From Candidatus Muproteobacteria bacterium (GTDB lineage Bacteria; Pseudomonadota; Gammaproteobacteria; Acidiferrobacterales; SPGG2): a stretch of DNA of 64,000 nucleotides. Shown here piece by piece: positions 1 to 10,123 of this stretch. The DNA lies in NCBI GenBank assembly GCA_003251795.1, contig QKEI01000117.1:1-64000 (forward strand). Direction: 5' to 3'. A program made the position numbers and the translations under genes. Each line of letters opens with the position of its first letter. The stretch's first letter is position 1. Under the pieces are notes generated by a model. It was not told the origin of the DNA. It was given only the letters and a program-made list of their open reading frames with translations, and made no database searches.

Positions 1-1
1 A

Positions 2-151
2 TTGACCCTGGCAGGATGCTCTGCGGCGTGTCGCAGCAGTTTCGCCGAGACGGCGCAGATAACCCGTGGGTTTTGGGTACAAGGATGGTCTCTTGGGTTT
101 GTGGGTAGGTATACCGTCGATTATCTGGCCCTGAGGTTGTTGCGCTTGTAA
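2..151 (+). CDS. C-terminal end of an unidentified protein (cut by window edge)
   Basis: A frame is open from the left edge for 49 codons and stops at TAA 149-151, just before a strong terminator at 175-211, as expected for the last codons of a transcription unit. The visible tail ends in an aromatic and leucine-rich stretch ([16 protein letters not shown]). I do not recognise the family. The frame is open by observation; that it is a real gene is inferred from its length and the terminator behind it. Confidence 0.4.
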   Translation: MTLAGCSAACRSSFAETAQITRGFWVQGWSLGFVGRYTVDYLALRLLRL

Positions 152-174
152 GGGGCGAAAAGCGACGTATTTGT

Positions 175-211
175 GGCCCCGTGAGCAGAGGCTCACGGGG
201 CCTTTGTTTTT
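175..211 (+). terminator. Rho-independent terminator upstream of miaB
   Basis: A perfect 12-bp stem (GGCCCCGTGAGC / GCTCACGGGGCC) closes on an AGAG tetraloop and is followed by TTTGTTTTT. It ends the unit that enters from the left. A possible GTG start at 181 lies inside the 5' arm and is not a credible gene start. Confidence 0.93.
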
Positions 212-297
212 CCGCAATAGGCCGGCGGCGATCTGCTCTGTGGCATTTTTCCCGTACCACAGGTAGATTACGTCCTCTTATTGCAAACAAACCGCGC

Positions 298-1679
298 ATG
301 GCGCCACGCCTACCCGCCCGATTGATCGAGAACGGCAAGCTCTACATCAAAACCTTTGGCTGCCAAATGAACGAGTACGACTCCGCCCGCGTTGCGGACG
401 TGCTTGCGGCCAGTCATCGCCTTACCCTCACTGATGACCCGACGGAAGCGGATGTGCTGCTGCTTAACACCTGTTCCGTGCGCGAAAAGCCTCAGGAAAA
501 GGTCTTTTCCGAGCTCGGCCGCTGGCGCGAGCTCAAACAGCAGCGGCCCCACGTCGTCATTGGCGTCGGCGGTTGCGTCGCTAGCCACGCGCGTCTTGCG
601 TCGATCTCGTGTTCGGACCGCAGACCTTGCAACGTCTGCCACAGATGCTCGACCGCGCAGTGCAAACTAACCAACCCGCAATCGATGTGTCCTTCCCTGA
701 GATCGAAAAGTTCGATCGTTTGCCGGAGCCCGGCGTGCGAGGTGTGCGCGCCTACGTATCGATCATGGAAGGCTGCAGTCGTTACTGCACATTCTGTATT
801 GTTCCCTACACCCGCGGTGAAGAATTCAGCCGGTCATTCGATGACGTAATCGCTGAGGTGGCGCATCTTGCCGAACGGGGTGTGCGCGAGGCCACTCTGT
901 TAGGTCAGAACGTTAATGCTTACCGTGGCGCCATGCACAACGGTGCTAGCGTCGATCTCGCCCTGCTGCTTCGTTATGTCGCCGAGATCGACGGCATCGA
1001 TCGTATTCGTTTCATGACGTCGCACCCGGCAGCTTTTGACGAGCGCCTGATAGAGGCGTTCGCACAACTGCCCAAGCTAGCTGATCATTTGCACTTACCC
1101 GTGCAGAGCGGCTCGGACCGGATTCTGGCGATGATGAAGCGCGGTTATACGGTAGCCGAATATCGCGAGAAGGTAAGACGGTTGCGCGAGGTGCGTCCCG
1201 ATATCAGCATAACGAGCGACTTTATCATCGGTTTTCCGGGGGAGACGGAAGCCGATTTTCAGGCGACTTTAGAATTGATTGAGAGCGTCGGTTTTGACAA
1301 CTCCTTTAGCTTTCTATTCAGTCGACGACCTGGGACGCCGGCCGCGCGGTTGCCCGATCACACGCCTCTTGCGCGCAAGCAGGAGCGTCTCGCCGTGATA
1401 CAACGCCGTCTACTGGAGATGGGCGCCGCCGTCAGCCAAGGTATGGTCGGATCCGTCCAACGCATCCTGGTCGAGGGCCGCTCGCGAAGGGACGCAAAGC
1501 ACCTAGCCGGGCGCACGACCAATAACAGGGTAGTGAACTTTGCGACCGAGGATCAGGGCCTTATTGGCCAGTTCGTCGACGTTGAAATTACCGAAGCCAT
1601 GTCGAACTCGCTGCGCGCAAGGTTGGTGAGCGAACGCAATCCGCTATGCGTGCCAACGCAGCGGCGAACCAACGGCTAG
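298..1679 (+). pseudogene. miaB: miaB, tRNA 2-methylthio-N6-isopentenyladenosine synthase, frameshifted
   Basis: MiaB is a radical-SAM enzyme that adds a methylthio group to isopentenyl-A37 of tRNAs reading UNN codons. The N-terminal half (from ATG 298) has the first cluster-binding region ([27 protein letters not shown]). It leaves frame after about residue 96, at nt 585-588. The rest continues in another frame from about 588 ([18 protein letters not shown]), with the radical-SAM motif CSRYCTFC near nt 774 and a C-terminal TRAM-type region up to 1679. MiaB proteins normally have about 8 residues between VAS and the RAPxVD-like segment. Here only 2 nt remain, so about 22 nt are missing. Read literally, the first frame would give a truncated protein ending at 849. 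Either the gene is broken or the assembly is wrong here; phoH-ybeY-corC-lnt downstream look intact. Confidence 0.85.
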
Positions 1680-1698
1680 ACTTATTATTATTGAATCG

Positions 1699-2727
1699 TT
1701 GCATACGAGATTATTCGCGCTGACTACAAACCCTAACCAATCGCTGCCCCAAGGGGCCGTCGAATTCAGCCTTAGTCCCGCCGATAACCGGCGACTAGCC
1801 AGCGTCTGCGGACTGCACGATGCGCATCTGCGCCAGATCGAGGAATACCTGGGGGTGGAGATTGCCAACCGCGGTAACCTGTTTCGCGTCACAGGGCAGC
1901 CCGATCTGGCCAAATCGGCGAGACGCGTGTTGAAAGAACTCTACAAGTCGACCGCCGACGATACCGCAGTAACGCCCTCCGGCGTGCATATGGCACTGCA
2001 ACAGCTGAGCATGCACGCGCTTGAGACCGGCGACGGGCCGGACGGCACGCTGCGTACTCCAAAACGCGTGATAAAACCGTGTAGCGCGCGGCAACGGCAG
2101 TACATCCGCAACATACTGACGCATGATGTCAACTTCGGCATCGGCCCGGCGGGTACCGGCAAGACCTATCTGGCGGTGGCTTGCGCGGTAGATGCCCTTG
2201 AGAATAACCAGGTGGCGCGCATCATTTTGGTACGACCGGCCGTCGAAGCCGGAGAGCGCCTCGGGTTCTTACCGGGCGACCTTGGGCAGAAGGTCGATCC
2301 CTACCTGCGTCCGCTCTACGACGCGCTCAACGAGATGCTCGGTTTCGAAAGGGTCGGGCGTTTGCTAGAGAAGAACGTTATCGAGCTAGCCCCGCTTGCC
2401 TACATGCGCGGTCGCAGTCTCAACGAGTCGTTTATCATTCTCGACGAGGCCCAGAACACGACGGTCGAGCAGATGAAAATGTTTCTCACACGCGTAGGCT
2501 TTGGTACCACTGCGGTGATCACCGGCGATATTACCCAAATCGATCTACCGCGCACACAACAATCAGGTTTGAAACAGGTGCTGAACGTCCTCGCCGGTGT
2601 AAAGGGCATCACCTTCACCCACTTCAGTGCTGATGACGTGGTGCGTAACCCATTGGTACAGCGCATCGTCGAGGCCTATGAGGTCTATGAACGCGCCAAC
2701 CAGCCGCCGGGGGACGAGCACACATGA
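1699..2727 (+). CDS. ybeZ: PhoH-like ATPase (YbeZ)
   Basis: PhoH family P-loop ATPase, 342 aa, a cytoplasmic RNA-metabolism protein that works with YbeY in gammaproteobacteria. An N-terminal KH-like region (about residues 20-85) precedes the ATPase core, with Walker A GPAGTGKT at 149-156 and a Walker B-type segment FIILDEAQNTT near 250. The start used is TTG 1699, 19 nt after miaB. No convincing ribosome site is visible, so the start is uncertain by a few codons. The stop overlaps ybeY by 4 nt (ATGA), which indicates translational coupling and the usual miaB-phoH-ybeY-corC-lnt order. Confidence 0.93.
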   Translation: MHTRLFALTTNPNQSLPQGAVEFSLSPADNRRLASVCGLHDAHLRQIEEYLGVEIANRGNLFRVTGQPDLAKSARRVLKELYKSTADDTAVTPSGVHMALQQLSMHALETGDGPDGTLRTPKRVIKPCSARQRQYIRNILTHDVNFGIGPAGTGKTYLAVACAVDALENNQVARIILVRPAVEAGERLGFLPGDLGQKVDPYLRPLYDALNEMLGFERVGRLLEKNVIELAPLAYMRGRSLNESFIILDEAQNTTVEQMKMFLTRVGFGTTAVITGDITQIDLPRTQQSGLKQVLNVLAGVKGITFTHFSADDVVRNPLVQRIVEAYEVYERANQPPGDEHT

Positions 2728-3176
2728 GGCTCAAGGTCGTTGTGGCCAATGTTTCGAGCGAGTCGGCGGTGCCGCAGGATACTGCAATTACTCAGTGGGC
2801 GCGGGCGGCTATGGAAGGCCACGAAAACGAAGTGACCGAGATCGATGTACGCATTGTCGATGAACACGAGATTGCCGAGCTCAATCGTCGCTTTCGCAAC
2901 AAACCCGAAGCGACCAACGTACTGTCATTTCCGTTCGAAGACCCTCCCGGAGTCCACACCGGTTTATTGGGAGATGTAGTTATCTGTGCGCCTGTGGTTT
3001 GCCGTGAGGCGCAGAGGCAGGGCAAACAGGTGACGGCTCATTGGGCGCATATGCTTGTGCACGGCATAATGCACCTGCGCGGCTATGACCACGAGACGCC
3101 GAGAGAAGCGCAAACCATGGAAGGCATGGAGACTAGTATCCTTACCCGCTTGGGCTTTCCAAACCCCTACGCCTGA
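2724..3176 (+). CDS. ybeY: YbeY endoribonuclease, 16S rRNA maturation
   Basis: YbeY is a zinc-dependent endoribonuclease involved in 16S rRNA 3'-end maturation and 70S ribosome quality control. The 150-aa protein has the family metal site HGIMHLRGYDH, with histidines at 113, 117 and 123, and the upstream conserved TNVLSFPF segment. Length is typical. ATG 2724 overlaps the phoH stop by 4 nt. The next gene, corC, starts 25 nt after the stop, so the whole group is probably one operon. Confidence 0.96.
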   Translation: MRLKVVVANVSSESAVPQDTAITQWARAAMEGHENEVTEIDVRIVDEHEIAELNRRFRNKPEATNVLSFPFEDPPGVHTGLLGDVVICAPVVCREAQRQGKQVTAHWAHMLVHGIMHLRGYDHETPREAQTMEGMETSILTRLGFPNPYA

Positions 3177-3201
3177 TCCAGATCTCTACGGGCACGACGG
3201 A

Positions 3202-4101
3202 ATGCAAAACGACGACGACAACCCTAGCGACAGTACCGGCACCGCTGCTGCGCCGGCAAAATCTTTTCTTAACCGTTTGAGTGAAGCCTTGTCGCGCGAA
3301 CCGTCATCGCGCCAAGAGCTAGTGCGTTTGCTACGTGAGTCGCAACGGCGCGACCTGTTGGATCGCGACGCGCTCGACATGATAGAGGGCGTTTTGCAGG
3401 TGTCGGAGATGCAGGCGCGCGACATTATGGTTCCGCGCGCACAGATGCACGTGGTCGATCGCAACAGTCCTCCCGAAGCCTATTTGCCGATGGTGATTGA
3501 AACTGGACATTCCCGTTTTCCGATGATTGATGGCGACAAGGACAAGGTTGTCGGCATCCTGCTTGCCAAGGATCTGCTGCGATATTTCCGGCAAAAGGAA
3601 GGAGGCGGCTCGGCCTACTTCGACATCGATGACATCTTGCGCCCGCCGGTATTCATACCCGAGGCCAAGCGTCTCAACGTGTTGCTACGCGAATTTCGCG
3701 TCAACCGCAATCACATGGCCATAGTCGTCGATGAATACGGCGGGGTGTCGGGTCTGCTAACGATTGAGGATGTGCTCGAGCAGATTGTGGGTGAAATCGC
3801 CGATGAACATGATATCGAGGCCGAGGACGTCATGATCATGCCACGGCGAGGCGGCGAATCGATCGTCAAGGCGCTGACCCCGATTGAAGACTTCAACGCT
3901 CATTTCAAGACGGACTTCAGTGACGAGGAGGTCGACACCATCGGTGGACTGGTTATGACGACGATGGGACGTTTGCCCAAACGCGGCGAAAAGATCGACA
4001 TCGGTGATATGCATTTTGAAGTGCTGCGTGCCGATAGCCGCCGTGTCCATCTACTGAAAGTCAAACCGATTGCAAGTCCCGCTCAGCAAGTTTCCCCATA
4101 A
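3202..4101 (+). CDS. corC: CorC/HlyC-type CBS-domain protein
   Basis: Cytosolic CBS-pair protein of the CorC family (YbeX), linked to magnesium/cobalt efflux and, in the ybeZYX group, to ribosome metabolism. The 299-aa product has an acidic N-terminus, two CBS motifs (about residues 65-195, including IMVPRAQMHVVD and VVDEYGGVSGLLTIEDVLE) and a C-terminal CorC_HlyC domain containing DTIGGLV. I chose ATG 3202, where family-like sequence begins; the frame is open back to 3085, but that would overlap ybeY by 92 nt. The 3' end overlaps the proposed lnt start by 32 nt. Confidence 0.93.
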   Translation: MQNDDDNPSDSTGTAAAPAKSFLNRLSEALSREPSSRQELVRLLRESQRRDLLDRDALDMIEGVLQVSEMQARDIMVPRAQMHVVDRNSPPEAYLPMVIETGHSRFPMIDGDKDKVVGILLAKDLLRYFRQKEGGGSAYFDIDDILRPPVFIPEAKRLNVLLREFRVNRNHMAIVVDEYGGVSGLLTIEDVLEQIVGEIADEHDIEAEDVMIMPRRGGESIVKALTPIEDFNAHFKTDFSDEEVDTIGGLVMTTMGRLPKRGEKIDIGDMHFEVLRADSRRVHLLKVKPIASPAQQVSP

Positions 4102-5647
4102 CCAGTCCGAGGCAGCCAACGTCGGGCAGACGTCGCCGTGGCTGGCACGCTTGCCGCCGAAGCTGCTGGATGTCATTGCGCTATTCGCTGGCAGCGCCAT
4201 GCCACTGGCGTTTGCCCCGTTCAGGCTGTGGCCCCTGGCGGTGTTGATGCCGGCGCTGCTCTATGCGATTTGGCTGCAAGGCTCGGGTCCGCGCGCCGCC
4301 TGGCGTGGTTTCTTGTTCGGCTCGGGCATGTACGGTATTGGTACCTCGTGGGTGTACGTAAGCCTGCACAACTACGGCAACATGCCGGTGCTGCTGGCCG
4401 GCTTCGTGGTAGCGCTGTTCACCGCGACGCTTGCCACCTTTCCTGCGCTCGCCGGCTGGCTGCAAGCGAAGCTACGATACGTAGGCGCGGGCACACATCT
4501 GTTGCTTGTGATCCCGGCGCTGTGGGTCATCTGCGAATGGTTGCACAGCTGGGTGCTGACAGGGTTTCCGTGGCTTGACCTGGGCTACAGTCAGGTGCCT
4601 GGTCCACTTGCTGGCTATGGGCCGTGGCTGGGTGTCTACGGAGTGAGCTGGGCGGTGGCAGTGACTGCCGCCTTGTTGGTGTACGCGTTGCGTGTGCATG
4701 GGCGCTGGCGAGGCGTCGCGTTGGCGGCCGTGGTCGCGGTCTGGATCGGGGGCTGGCCTGCAGGGCGGGTGCCCTGGGCACAGCCGGCGGGGGTGCCGCT
4801 ACGAGTGGCCTTGGTGCAAGGCGACGTACCAATCGGCATGAAGTGGCGGCCCCAGTATCGGTCAACGGTGCTGCAGCGTTATCTCTCCTTGAGCGCGAAG
4901 GCGGGCGACGCTGCGCTTATTATCTGGCCGGAAGCCGCCATGCCGACCTATCTCGATGAGATCGACCCCGCCTATCTTGCCGAATTGCGGCGGCGCTCAC
5001 AGGAGCGAGGCAGTGATTTTCTCATCGGTGTGGTCGAGCGTGACCGCACGCACGATGCTGTCTACAACAGCGTCATCAGTATCGGCTCGACCCCGGGTAT
5101 CTACCGCAAACGTCATTTGGTACCGTTGGGAGAGTTTCTGCCTTTTAAGAGCATCCTTTCCTGGTTGCTGGATTACCTGCAAATACCGATGTCGGATTTC
5201 ACTCGCGGCGCTGCTCAACAGCCGGCGATCCACGCAGCTGGGCAAGCCATCGGCGTGTCGATTTGTTATGAGGATGCCTTCGGCGCGGAAGTTATCCGTC
5301 AACTGCCGCAGGCCTCGTTGCTAGTCAACGTGAGCGAGGATGCATGGTTCGGCAATTCCTTGGCCCCTCATCAGCGTCTGCAAATGGCACGTATGCGTGC
5401 CATCGAGAGCGCGCGGCCGATGCTGCGGGCAGCCAACACCGGCCTATCGGCGATCATCGATGCCCGCGGGCAATTACTGGCGGTGTCTCCCCAGTTCCAG
5501 CCGTTTGTGCTGGTGGGTGAGGCACAACCGATGCAGGGGGCGACACCCTTTGTGCGTTACGGCAACTGGGGGGTGATCACGGGGGCAGTGCTGGCGCTGG
5601 TGATTGCTGTGGCGATCGGCAGGCGCGTTAACGCACAGCAGGCATGA
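4070..5647 (+). CDS. lnt: Apolipoprotein N-acyltransferase
   Basis: Lnt adds the third acyl chain to the N-terminal cysteine of lipoproteins at the periplasmic face of the inner membrane. The 525-aa protein has several hydrophobic helices in its first half and one at the C-terminus, around a nitrilase-fold domain with the catalytic triad Glu288 (WPEAAMP), Lys347 (YRKRHL) and Cys399 (SICYEDAFG). TTG 4070 is the most upstream start and would overlap corC by 32 nt; TTG 4151 is an in-frame alternative just before the first helix. LptE and LpoA encoded here would be substrates. Confidence 0.95.
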   Translation: MQVPLSKFPHNQSEAANVGQTSPWLARLPPKLLDVIALFAGSAMPLAFAPFRLWPLAVLMPALLYAIWLQGSGPRAAWRGFLFGSGMYGIGTSWVYVSLHNYGNMPVLLAGFVVALFTATLATFPALAGWLQAKLRYVGAGTHLLLVIPALWVICEWLHSWVLTGFPWLDLGYSQVPGPLAGYGPWLGVYGVSWAVAVTAALLVYALRVHGRWRGVALAAVVAVWIGGWPAGRVPWAQPAGVPLRVALVQGDVPIGMKWRPQYRSTVLQRYLSLSAKAGDAALIIWPEAAMPTYLDEIDPAYLAELRRRSQERGSDFLIGVVERDRTHDAVYNSVISIGSTPGIYRKRHLVPLGEFLPFKSILSWLLDYLQIPMSDFTRGAAQQPAIHAAGQAIGVSICYEDAFGAEVIRQLPQASLLVNVSEDAWFGNSLAPHQRLQMARMRAIESARPMLRAANTGLSAIIDARGQLLAVSPQFQPFVLVGEAQPMQGATPFVRYGNWGVITGAVLALVIAVAIGRRVNAQQA

Positions 5648-5763
5648 GTGGTGACGGGTCAAGCGCAGGCAGACAGATAAACGAGAAACGGTGTTTAGTT
5701 GCCGAGGTGTCGGCTGTATGGCAGGCTTGATCGATTGTCTAATTGTATCTTTGTCCTACACCT

Positions 5764-8418
5764 ATGAATGAGCGTTACTTTCCAGATCAGGTCGAGCGCG
5801 CCGCTCAGCAGTACTGGGATACGCATCAGACTTTCAAGGCACGGGAAGACCCGGCGTGCGAGAAGTTCTACTGCCTATCGATGTTCCCGTACCCGTCCGG
5901 TCGACTGCACATGGGCCATGTGCGCAACTATACGATCGGCGATGTGATCGCACGTTACCAACGCATGCGCGGCAAGAATGTGCTGCAGCCGATGGGTTGG
6001 GATGCCTTCGGGCTGCCGGCGGAAAATGCGGCGATGGCAAATGGTGTGCCGCCGGCAAAGTGGACCTATGACAACATCGCTTACATGAGGCGCCAGCTAA
6101 AGTCGCTTGGCTTCGCCATCGACTGGGAGCGCGAACTCGCCACTTGCCAGCCGGACTACTACCGCTGGAATCAGTGGCTGTTTCTGCGCATGCTCGAACG
6201 AGGCCTGGTTTACAAGACAACCGGTGTGGTCAACTGGGATCCGGTAGATCAGACAGTGTTAGCCAATGAGCAGGTGATCGACGGTCGCGGCTGGCGCACC
6301 GGCGCGCTGGTGGAGAAACGCGACATTCCAATGTATTACATGAAGATTACCGCTTACGTGGCGGAGTTGCTCGAGCAGCTTGAGCAGCTTCCTGGCTGGC
6401 CGGAACGCGTCAGGACCATGCAAGCGAACTGGATCGGCCGCAGCGAAGGCGTCAACTTTGGTTTTCCCTATAAGCTCGACGGGGAAAGCAGGCTACTTAA
6501 GGTTTTCACCACGCGGGCGGACACGATCATGGGCGTCACCTTCTGTGCGGTCGCTGCCGAGCACCCGCTCGCAGCACATGCCGCCAAGCATGATGCGGAA
6601 ATCGCCGCCTTCGTCGAGGAGTGCAAGCGTGGCAGCGTCATGGAAGCCGACCTGGCAACGATCGAGAAACAGGGTCTTGCGACCGGGCTTTACGTCACCC
6701 ATCCGCTCACCGACGAGCAGGTCGAGGTGTGGGTCGGGAACTACGTGCTGATGAGCTATGGCGAAGGCGCGGTGATGGGGGTACCAGCACACGATGAACG
6801 CGATTTTGCCTTTGCCAAGAAATACGGACTACCGATCAAGCCGGTGATCGACGTCGACGGCAAGCCTTACTCGACCGAAGCCTGGCAGACGTGGTACGCC
6901 GACTACGGGCGCTGCGTGAACTCCGGCAAATACGACGGCCTCGACTATCGTCAGGCGGTCGATGCCATCGCTGCCGACCTTGAGGCGATGGACCTCGGCG
7001 GCAAGCAAGTGAACTGGAGATTGCGTGATTGGGGTATCTCGCGACAGCGTTACTGGGGATGTCCGATCCCGATCATTTACTGCGAGGCATGCGGCGAACT
7101 GCCGGTGCCGGATGAAGACCTCCCAGTTGTCCTGCCGGAGGATCTCGTGCCAGATGGCAGCGGCAACCCATTGGCAAAAACGCCGTCATTTTACCAATGC
7201 GTGTGCCCGAAGTGCGGCAGATCGGCGAAGCGCGAGACTGACACCATGGACACGTTCGTCGACTCGTCGTGGTACTACATCCGCTATGCCTGTCGCGATC
7301 AGGGCAGGGCGATGGTCGATGAGCGCGCGGACTACTGGCTGCCGGTCGATCAGTACGTCGGCGGCATCGAGCACGCTATTCTGCACCTGCTGTACTCGCG
7401 CTTCTGGACTAAGGTCATGCGCGATCTTGGGCTGCTGAAAATCGACGAGCCTTTTACCAACCTGCTAACGCAGGGCATGGTGCTAAACGAGATCTTCTTT
7501 CGTAAGACGCCTGGAGGACGTCCCGTCTATTACAATCCGGCCGACGTGGATAGCGAACTAGACGATCGCGGACAGCGCATCGGCGCGGTACTGCGCGCGG
7601 ATGGTCAGCCAGTAGAGTCGGATGGTATCGGCACCATGTCTAAATCGAAGAACAACGGCGTCGACCCGGAAGCGTTAGTAGAAAAGTACGGCGCCGATAC
7701 GGCGCGGTTATTCATGATGTTCGCTTCGCCGCCGGAACAGACGCTCGAGTGGTCAGACTCGGGTGTTGAAGGTGCATATCGGTTCTTGAGGCGTCTCTGG
7801 AGTTTCGCGGTAGCAAAAGGCGCGTCCATTGCGTCTGCCAACCGCAACAGCGATATAAGCGCACGATTGCTTCGCAACAAGGGTTTGCCGAAGCCACTGG
7901 CGACAGTGCGGCGCGAGATTCACGTTAACCTACAACAGGCGAATCGCGACCTGGAAAAGTTTCAGTTCAATACGGTGGCATCTGCGGCAATGAAGATGCT
8001 GAATGTGCTGGAACGCGCCGTGCGACCCAGCGCGCTGGAGGAACAAAGCGGTCAACCGGACAATGGTGCGGCCTACGAGGCTGTGATCGGCGAGGGAATG
8101 TCGGTTCTGTTACGCGTGCTCTCGCCGGTGACACCGCACATTTGCCACTATCTGTGGCGCGAGCTCGAGTTCGGTGAAGACATTCTCGCTTCTCTGTGGC
8201 CGCAAGCGGAGGAAAATGCCCTCGCCACGGAAGAAATCGAGCTCGTGATTCAAGTCAACGGCAAGCTGCGCAGCCGAGTTTCGGTACCGGCGGATGCCGA
8301 TGAGGGCACGGTGCGCCAAATCGCTTTGGCCGACAATAACGTTGTGCGCCACGTTGGCGGTAAGGCGGTCAAGAAAGTGGTTATCGTACCCGGGCGCTTG
8401 ATTAATATTGTTATTTGA
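5764..8418 (+). CDS. leuS: Leucyl-tRNA synthetase
   Basis: Class I synthetase, 884 aa, charging tRNA-Leu. It has the HIGH-type motif HMGH at 49-52 (within [11 protein letters not shown]), an inserted editing domain in the middle ([12 protein letters not shown], then GTGLY-like and PAHDERDF segments), and the KMSKS-type motif TMSKS at 624-628. The C-terminal VQVNGKLR/ VxVPAD-like tRNA-binding tail is complete. ATG 5764 fits the family N-terminus; an upstream in-frame GTG/TTG at 5743 is not needed. The 116-nt gap after lnt may hold a promoter, but I see no clear one. Confidence 0.98.
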   Translation: MNERYFPDQVERAAQQYWDTHQTFKAREDPACEKFYCLSMFPYPSGRLHMGHVRNYTIGDVIARYQRMRGKNVLQPMGWDAFGLPAENAAMANGVPPAKWTYDNIAYMRRQLKSLGFAIDWERELATCQPDYYRWNQWLFLRMLERGLVYKTTGVVNWDPVDQTVLANEQVIDGRGWRTGALVEKRDIPMYYMKITAYVAELLEQLEQLPGWPERVRTMQANWIGRSEGVNFGFPYKLDGESRLLKVFTTRADTIMGVTFCAVAAEHPLAAHAAKHDAEIAAFVEECKRGSVMEADLATIEKQGLATGLYVTHPLTDEQVEVWVGNYVLMSYGEGAVMGVPAHDERDFAFAKKYGLPIKPVIDVDGKPYSTEAWQTWYADYGRCVNSGKYDGLDYRQAVDAIAADLEAMDLGGKQVNWRLRDWGISRQRYWGCPIPIIYCEACGELPVPDEDLPVVLPEDLVPDGSGNPLAKTPSFYQCVCPKCGRSAKRETDTMDTFVDSSWYYIRYACRDQGRAMVDERADYWLPVDQYVGGIEHAILHLLYSRFWTKVMRDLGLLKIDEPFTNLLTQGMVLNEIFFRKTPGGRPVYYNPADVDSELDDRGQRIGAVLRADGQPVESDGIGTMSKSKNNGVDPEALVEKYGADTARLFMMFASPPEQTLEWSDSGVEGAYRFLRRLWSFAVAKGASIASANRNSDISARLLRNKGLPKPLATVRREIHVNLQQANRDLEKFQFNTVASAAMKMLNVLERAVRPSALEEQSGQPDNGAAYEAVIGEGMSVLLRVLSPVTPHICHYLWRELEFGEDILASLWPQAEENALATEEIELVIQVNGKLRSRVSVPADADEGTVRQIALADNNVVRHVGGKAVKKVVIVPGRLINIVI

Positions 8419-8446
8419 TGGCAGATAATTGACGGGTACCAGCAGC

Positions 8447-8983
8447 ATGACGACCGATCGCAATCACGGCGTTGCCAAGCGCCGCACCATGGGCGTACTG
8501 TTCGCTGGCATTTGCCTACTGTTGTCGGGTTGCGGCTTTCATCTGAGCGGCGTCGGTGAGCACCAGCAATTTCCGCAATCACTGAGCACACTGCAGGTGC
8601 GCCAAGAGAATGTTCAAGATAATGCATTGAAAGTTGAGATGGAGCGCGCTTTGAAGACACAGGCGCGGGTACAGGTCGTATCTGGCCCGCAGTCGACACC
8701 GGTGCTGACGCTTTACGACGAACGCTCTGAAACCCGGGCCGTTTCGGTGGATCAAAACGTGCGCGTGAGCGAGTTCCTAATAACCTACCACCTGTCCTTT
8801 GACGTGAAAGACGCATCGGGCAAGGAGCTCGTGAAACGACAGGGCATTACCCTGCAACGGAACTTCAGTTTCGACAAGAACGCAGTATTGGCGATGGAAC
8901 GCGAGGCCCAGGAGATTCAGGCGCGTATGCGAACAGATGCCGTGCAACAGATCATCCGTCGGTTGGCAGCGAGTAAGTCGTAA
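8447..8983 (+). CDS. lptE: LPS-assembly lipoprotein LptE
   Basis: LptE is the outer-membrane lipoprotein that plugs and assembles the LptD barrel for LPS delivery to the cell surface. The 178-aa protein has a short basic start, a hydrophobic signal and a lipobox LLSG-Cys29, followed by GFHLSG, the usual mature start of LptE. ATG 8447 was chosen over 8429 because it gives a normal signal length. It sits between leuS and holA, the classical gammaproteobacterial position. Confidence 0.95.
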   Translation: MTTDRNHGVAKRRTMGVLFAGICLLLSGCGFHLSGVGEHQQFPQSLSTLQVRQENVQDNALKVEMERALKTQARVQVVSGPQSTPVLTLYDERSETRAVSVDQNVRVSEFLITYHLSFDVKDASGKELVKRQGITLQRNFSFDKNAVLAMEREAQEIQARMRTDAVQQIIRRLAASKS

Positions 8984-8993
8984 GCGGAGTGCC

Positions 8994-10028
8994 GTGCGTC
9001 TTTACGCCAACCAACTAAGCGATCACCTGCAAAGCAACCTCGCCAGCATTTATCTAATTGCCGGTGATGAAACGTTGTTGGTGGACGAGTGTTGCCAGGC
9101 CGTGCGCAAGGCTGCGGCGGCACGGGGTCATACCGAGCGCCAAGTATTGACGGTGGAACCAGGATTCGATTGGAACACGCTGCAGGGTGCCGTGCAGTCA
9201 CTTTCGCTATTCTCGAGCAAACGTCTCGTGGAGTTGCGCCTGGTCGCGGGTGTGCCGAACGAGAACGGCGCCAAGCTCTTGAGTGAACTTGCATCGTGTC
9301 TGCAGGACGTGTTGCTGTTGATAAGCGCCGGCCGCCTTGACAAGCGCACCCAAAACAGTCGTTGGGTGCAGGCGCTGGAGGTGGCTGGAGTAGTCGTGTT
9401 GGTCTATCCGCCGGAAGCAAGTGCGCTGCCGCGCTGGATCGCCCAGCGCATGCGCGCTCGCGGCCTCATGCCTGAACGCGGGGTAGCCGAGCTATTGGCT
9501 TATCATTTTGAAGGGAATCTGCTCGGTGCCGCGCAAGAAGTGGATAAGCTAGCGGTATTGCACGGTGCTGCAGCGGTTTCCCTGGATGACATGCGGGAGG
9601 ATCTCAGCGACAATGCCCGCTTCAGTGTGTTCACCCTTGTTGATACGTGTTTGCGAGGTGAGTTCGCGTCTGTGCAACGCATTCTTGCCAGCCTGCGCGG
9701 TGACGGTACCGAACCCATATTAATTCTGCGTGTGCTGGCGCGCGAAGCGCGCAGCTTAGCGCAGATTACGACGCGCTTAAGCCGCGGCGAGCGCGAGTCG
9801 CAGGTGTTACAGTCCTTTGGTGTCTGGCCACGCCGGCGTGCACTCGTTACCCAGGCACTGCGACGCAACGACGCCGACGGTTGGCACCGGGTACTGCGCC
9901 AAGCCGCGCGTGCTGACAAGATTCTCAAAGGCAGATTGCCAGGCGATATCTGGCAGGAGTTACAATGCCTGACACTGGCCATATGCGGGCGCTACGCAAA
10001 TGCGTGTGCGCTCACGGAAAGGGGCTAG
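8994..10028 (+). CDS. holA: DNA polymerase III delta subunit
   Basis: HolA is the delta subunit of the clamp-loader complex and opens the beta clamp. The 344-aa protein carries the family N-terminus (YLIAGDETLLVDE, then LFSSKRLVELRL), the AAA-like middle (SAGRLDKRTQNSRWVQAL) and the collar domain (FTLVDTCLRGEF, LRVLAREARSL). GTG 8994 is supported by AAGCGGAG just upstream; the frame opens earlier at 8937 inside lptE. It lies 10 nt after lptE, probably in the same operon. Confidence 0.95.
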   Translation: MRLYANQLSDHLQSNLASIYLIAGDETLLVDECCQAVRKAAAARGHTERQVLTVEPGFDWNTLQGAVQSLSLFSSKRLVELRLVAGVPNENGAKLLSELASCLQDVLLLISAGRLDKRTQNSRWVQALEVAGVVVLVYPPEASALPRWIAQRMRARGLMPERGVAELLAYHFEGNLLGAAQEVDKLAVLHGAAAVSLDDMREDLSDNARFSVFTLVDTCLRGEFASVQRILASLRGDGTEPILILRVLAREARSLAQITTRLSRGERESQVLQSFGVWPRRRALVTQALRRNDADGWHRVLRQAARADKILKGRLPGDIWQELQCLTLAICGRYANACALTERG

Positions 10029-10123
10029 AAAGATGCTGAGAAGGGCCACCCCTGCCTCACTTGCATGTTCGCCTCCGTGCACTGCTAGGTCGCATAAGCG
10101 AGTGCCGGCACGCTTCAGGTTTG

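Noticed and set aside
181-297. Extended N-terminal reading frame for miaB starting at GTG 181
   Set aside because: The start is inside the terminator stem at 175-211 and the first 39 residues do not look like MiaB; ATG 298 is the better start.
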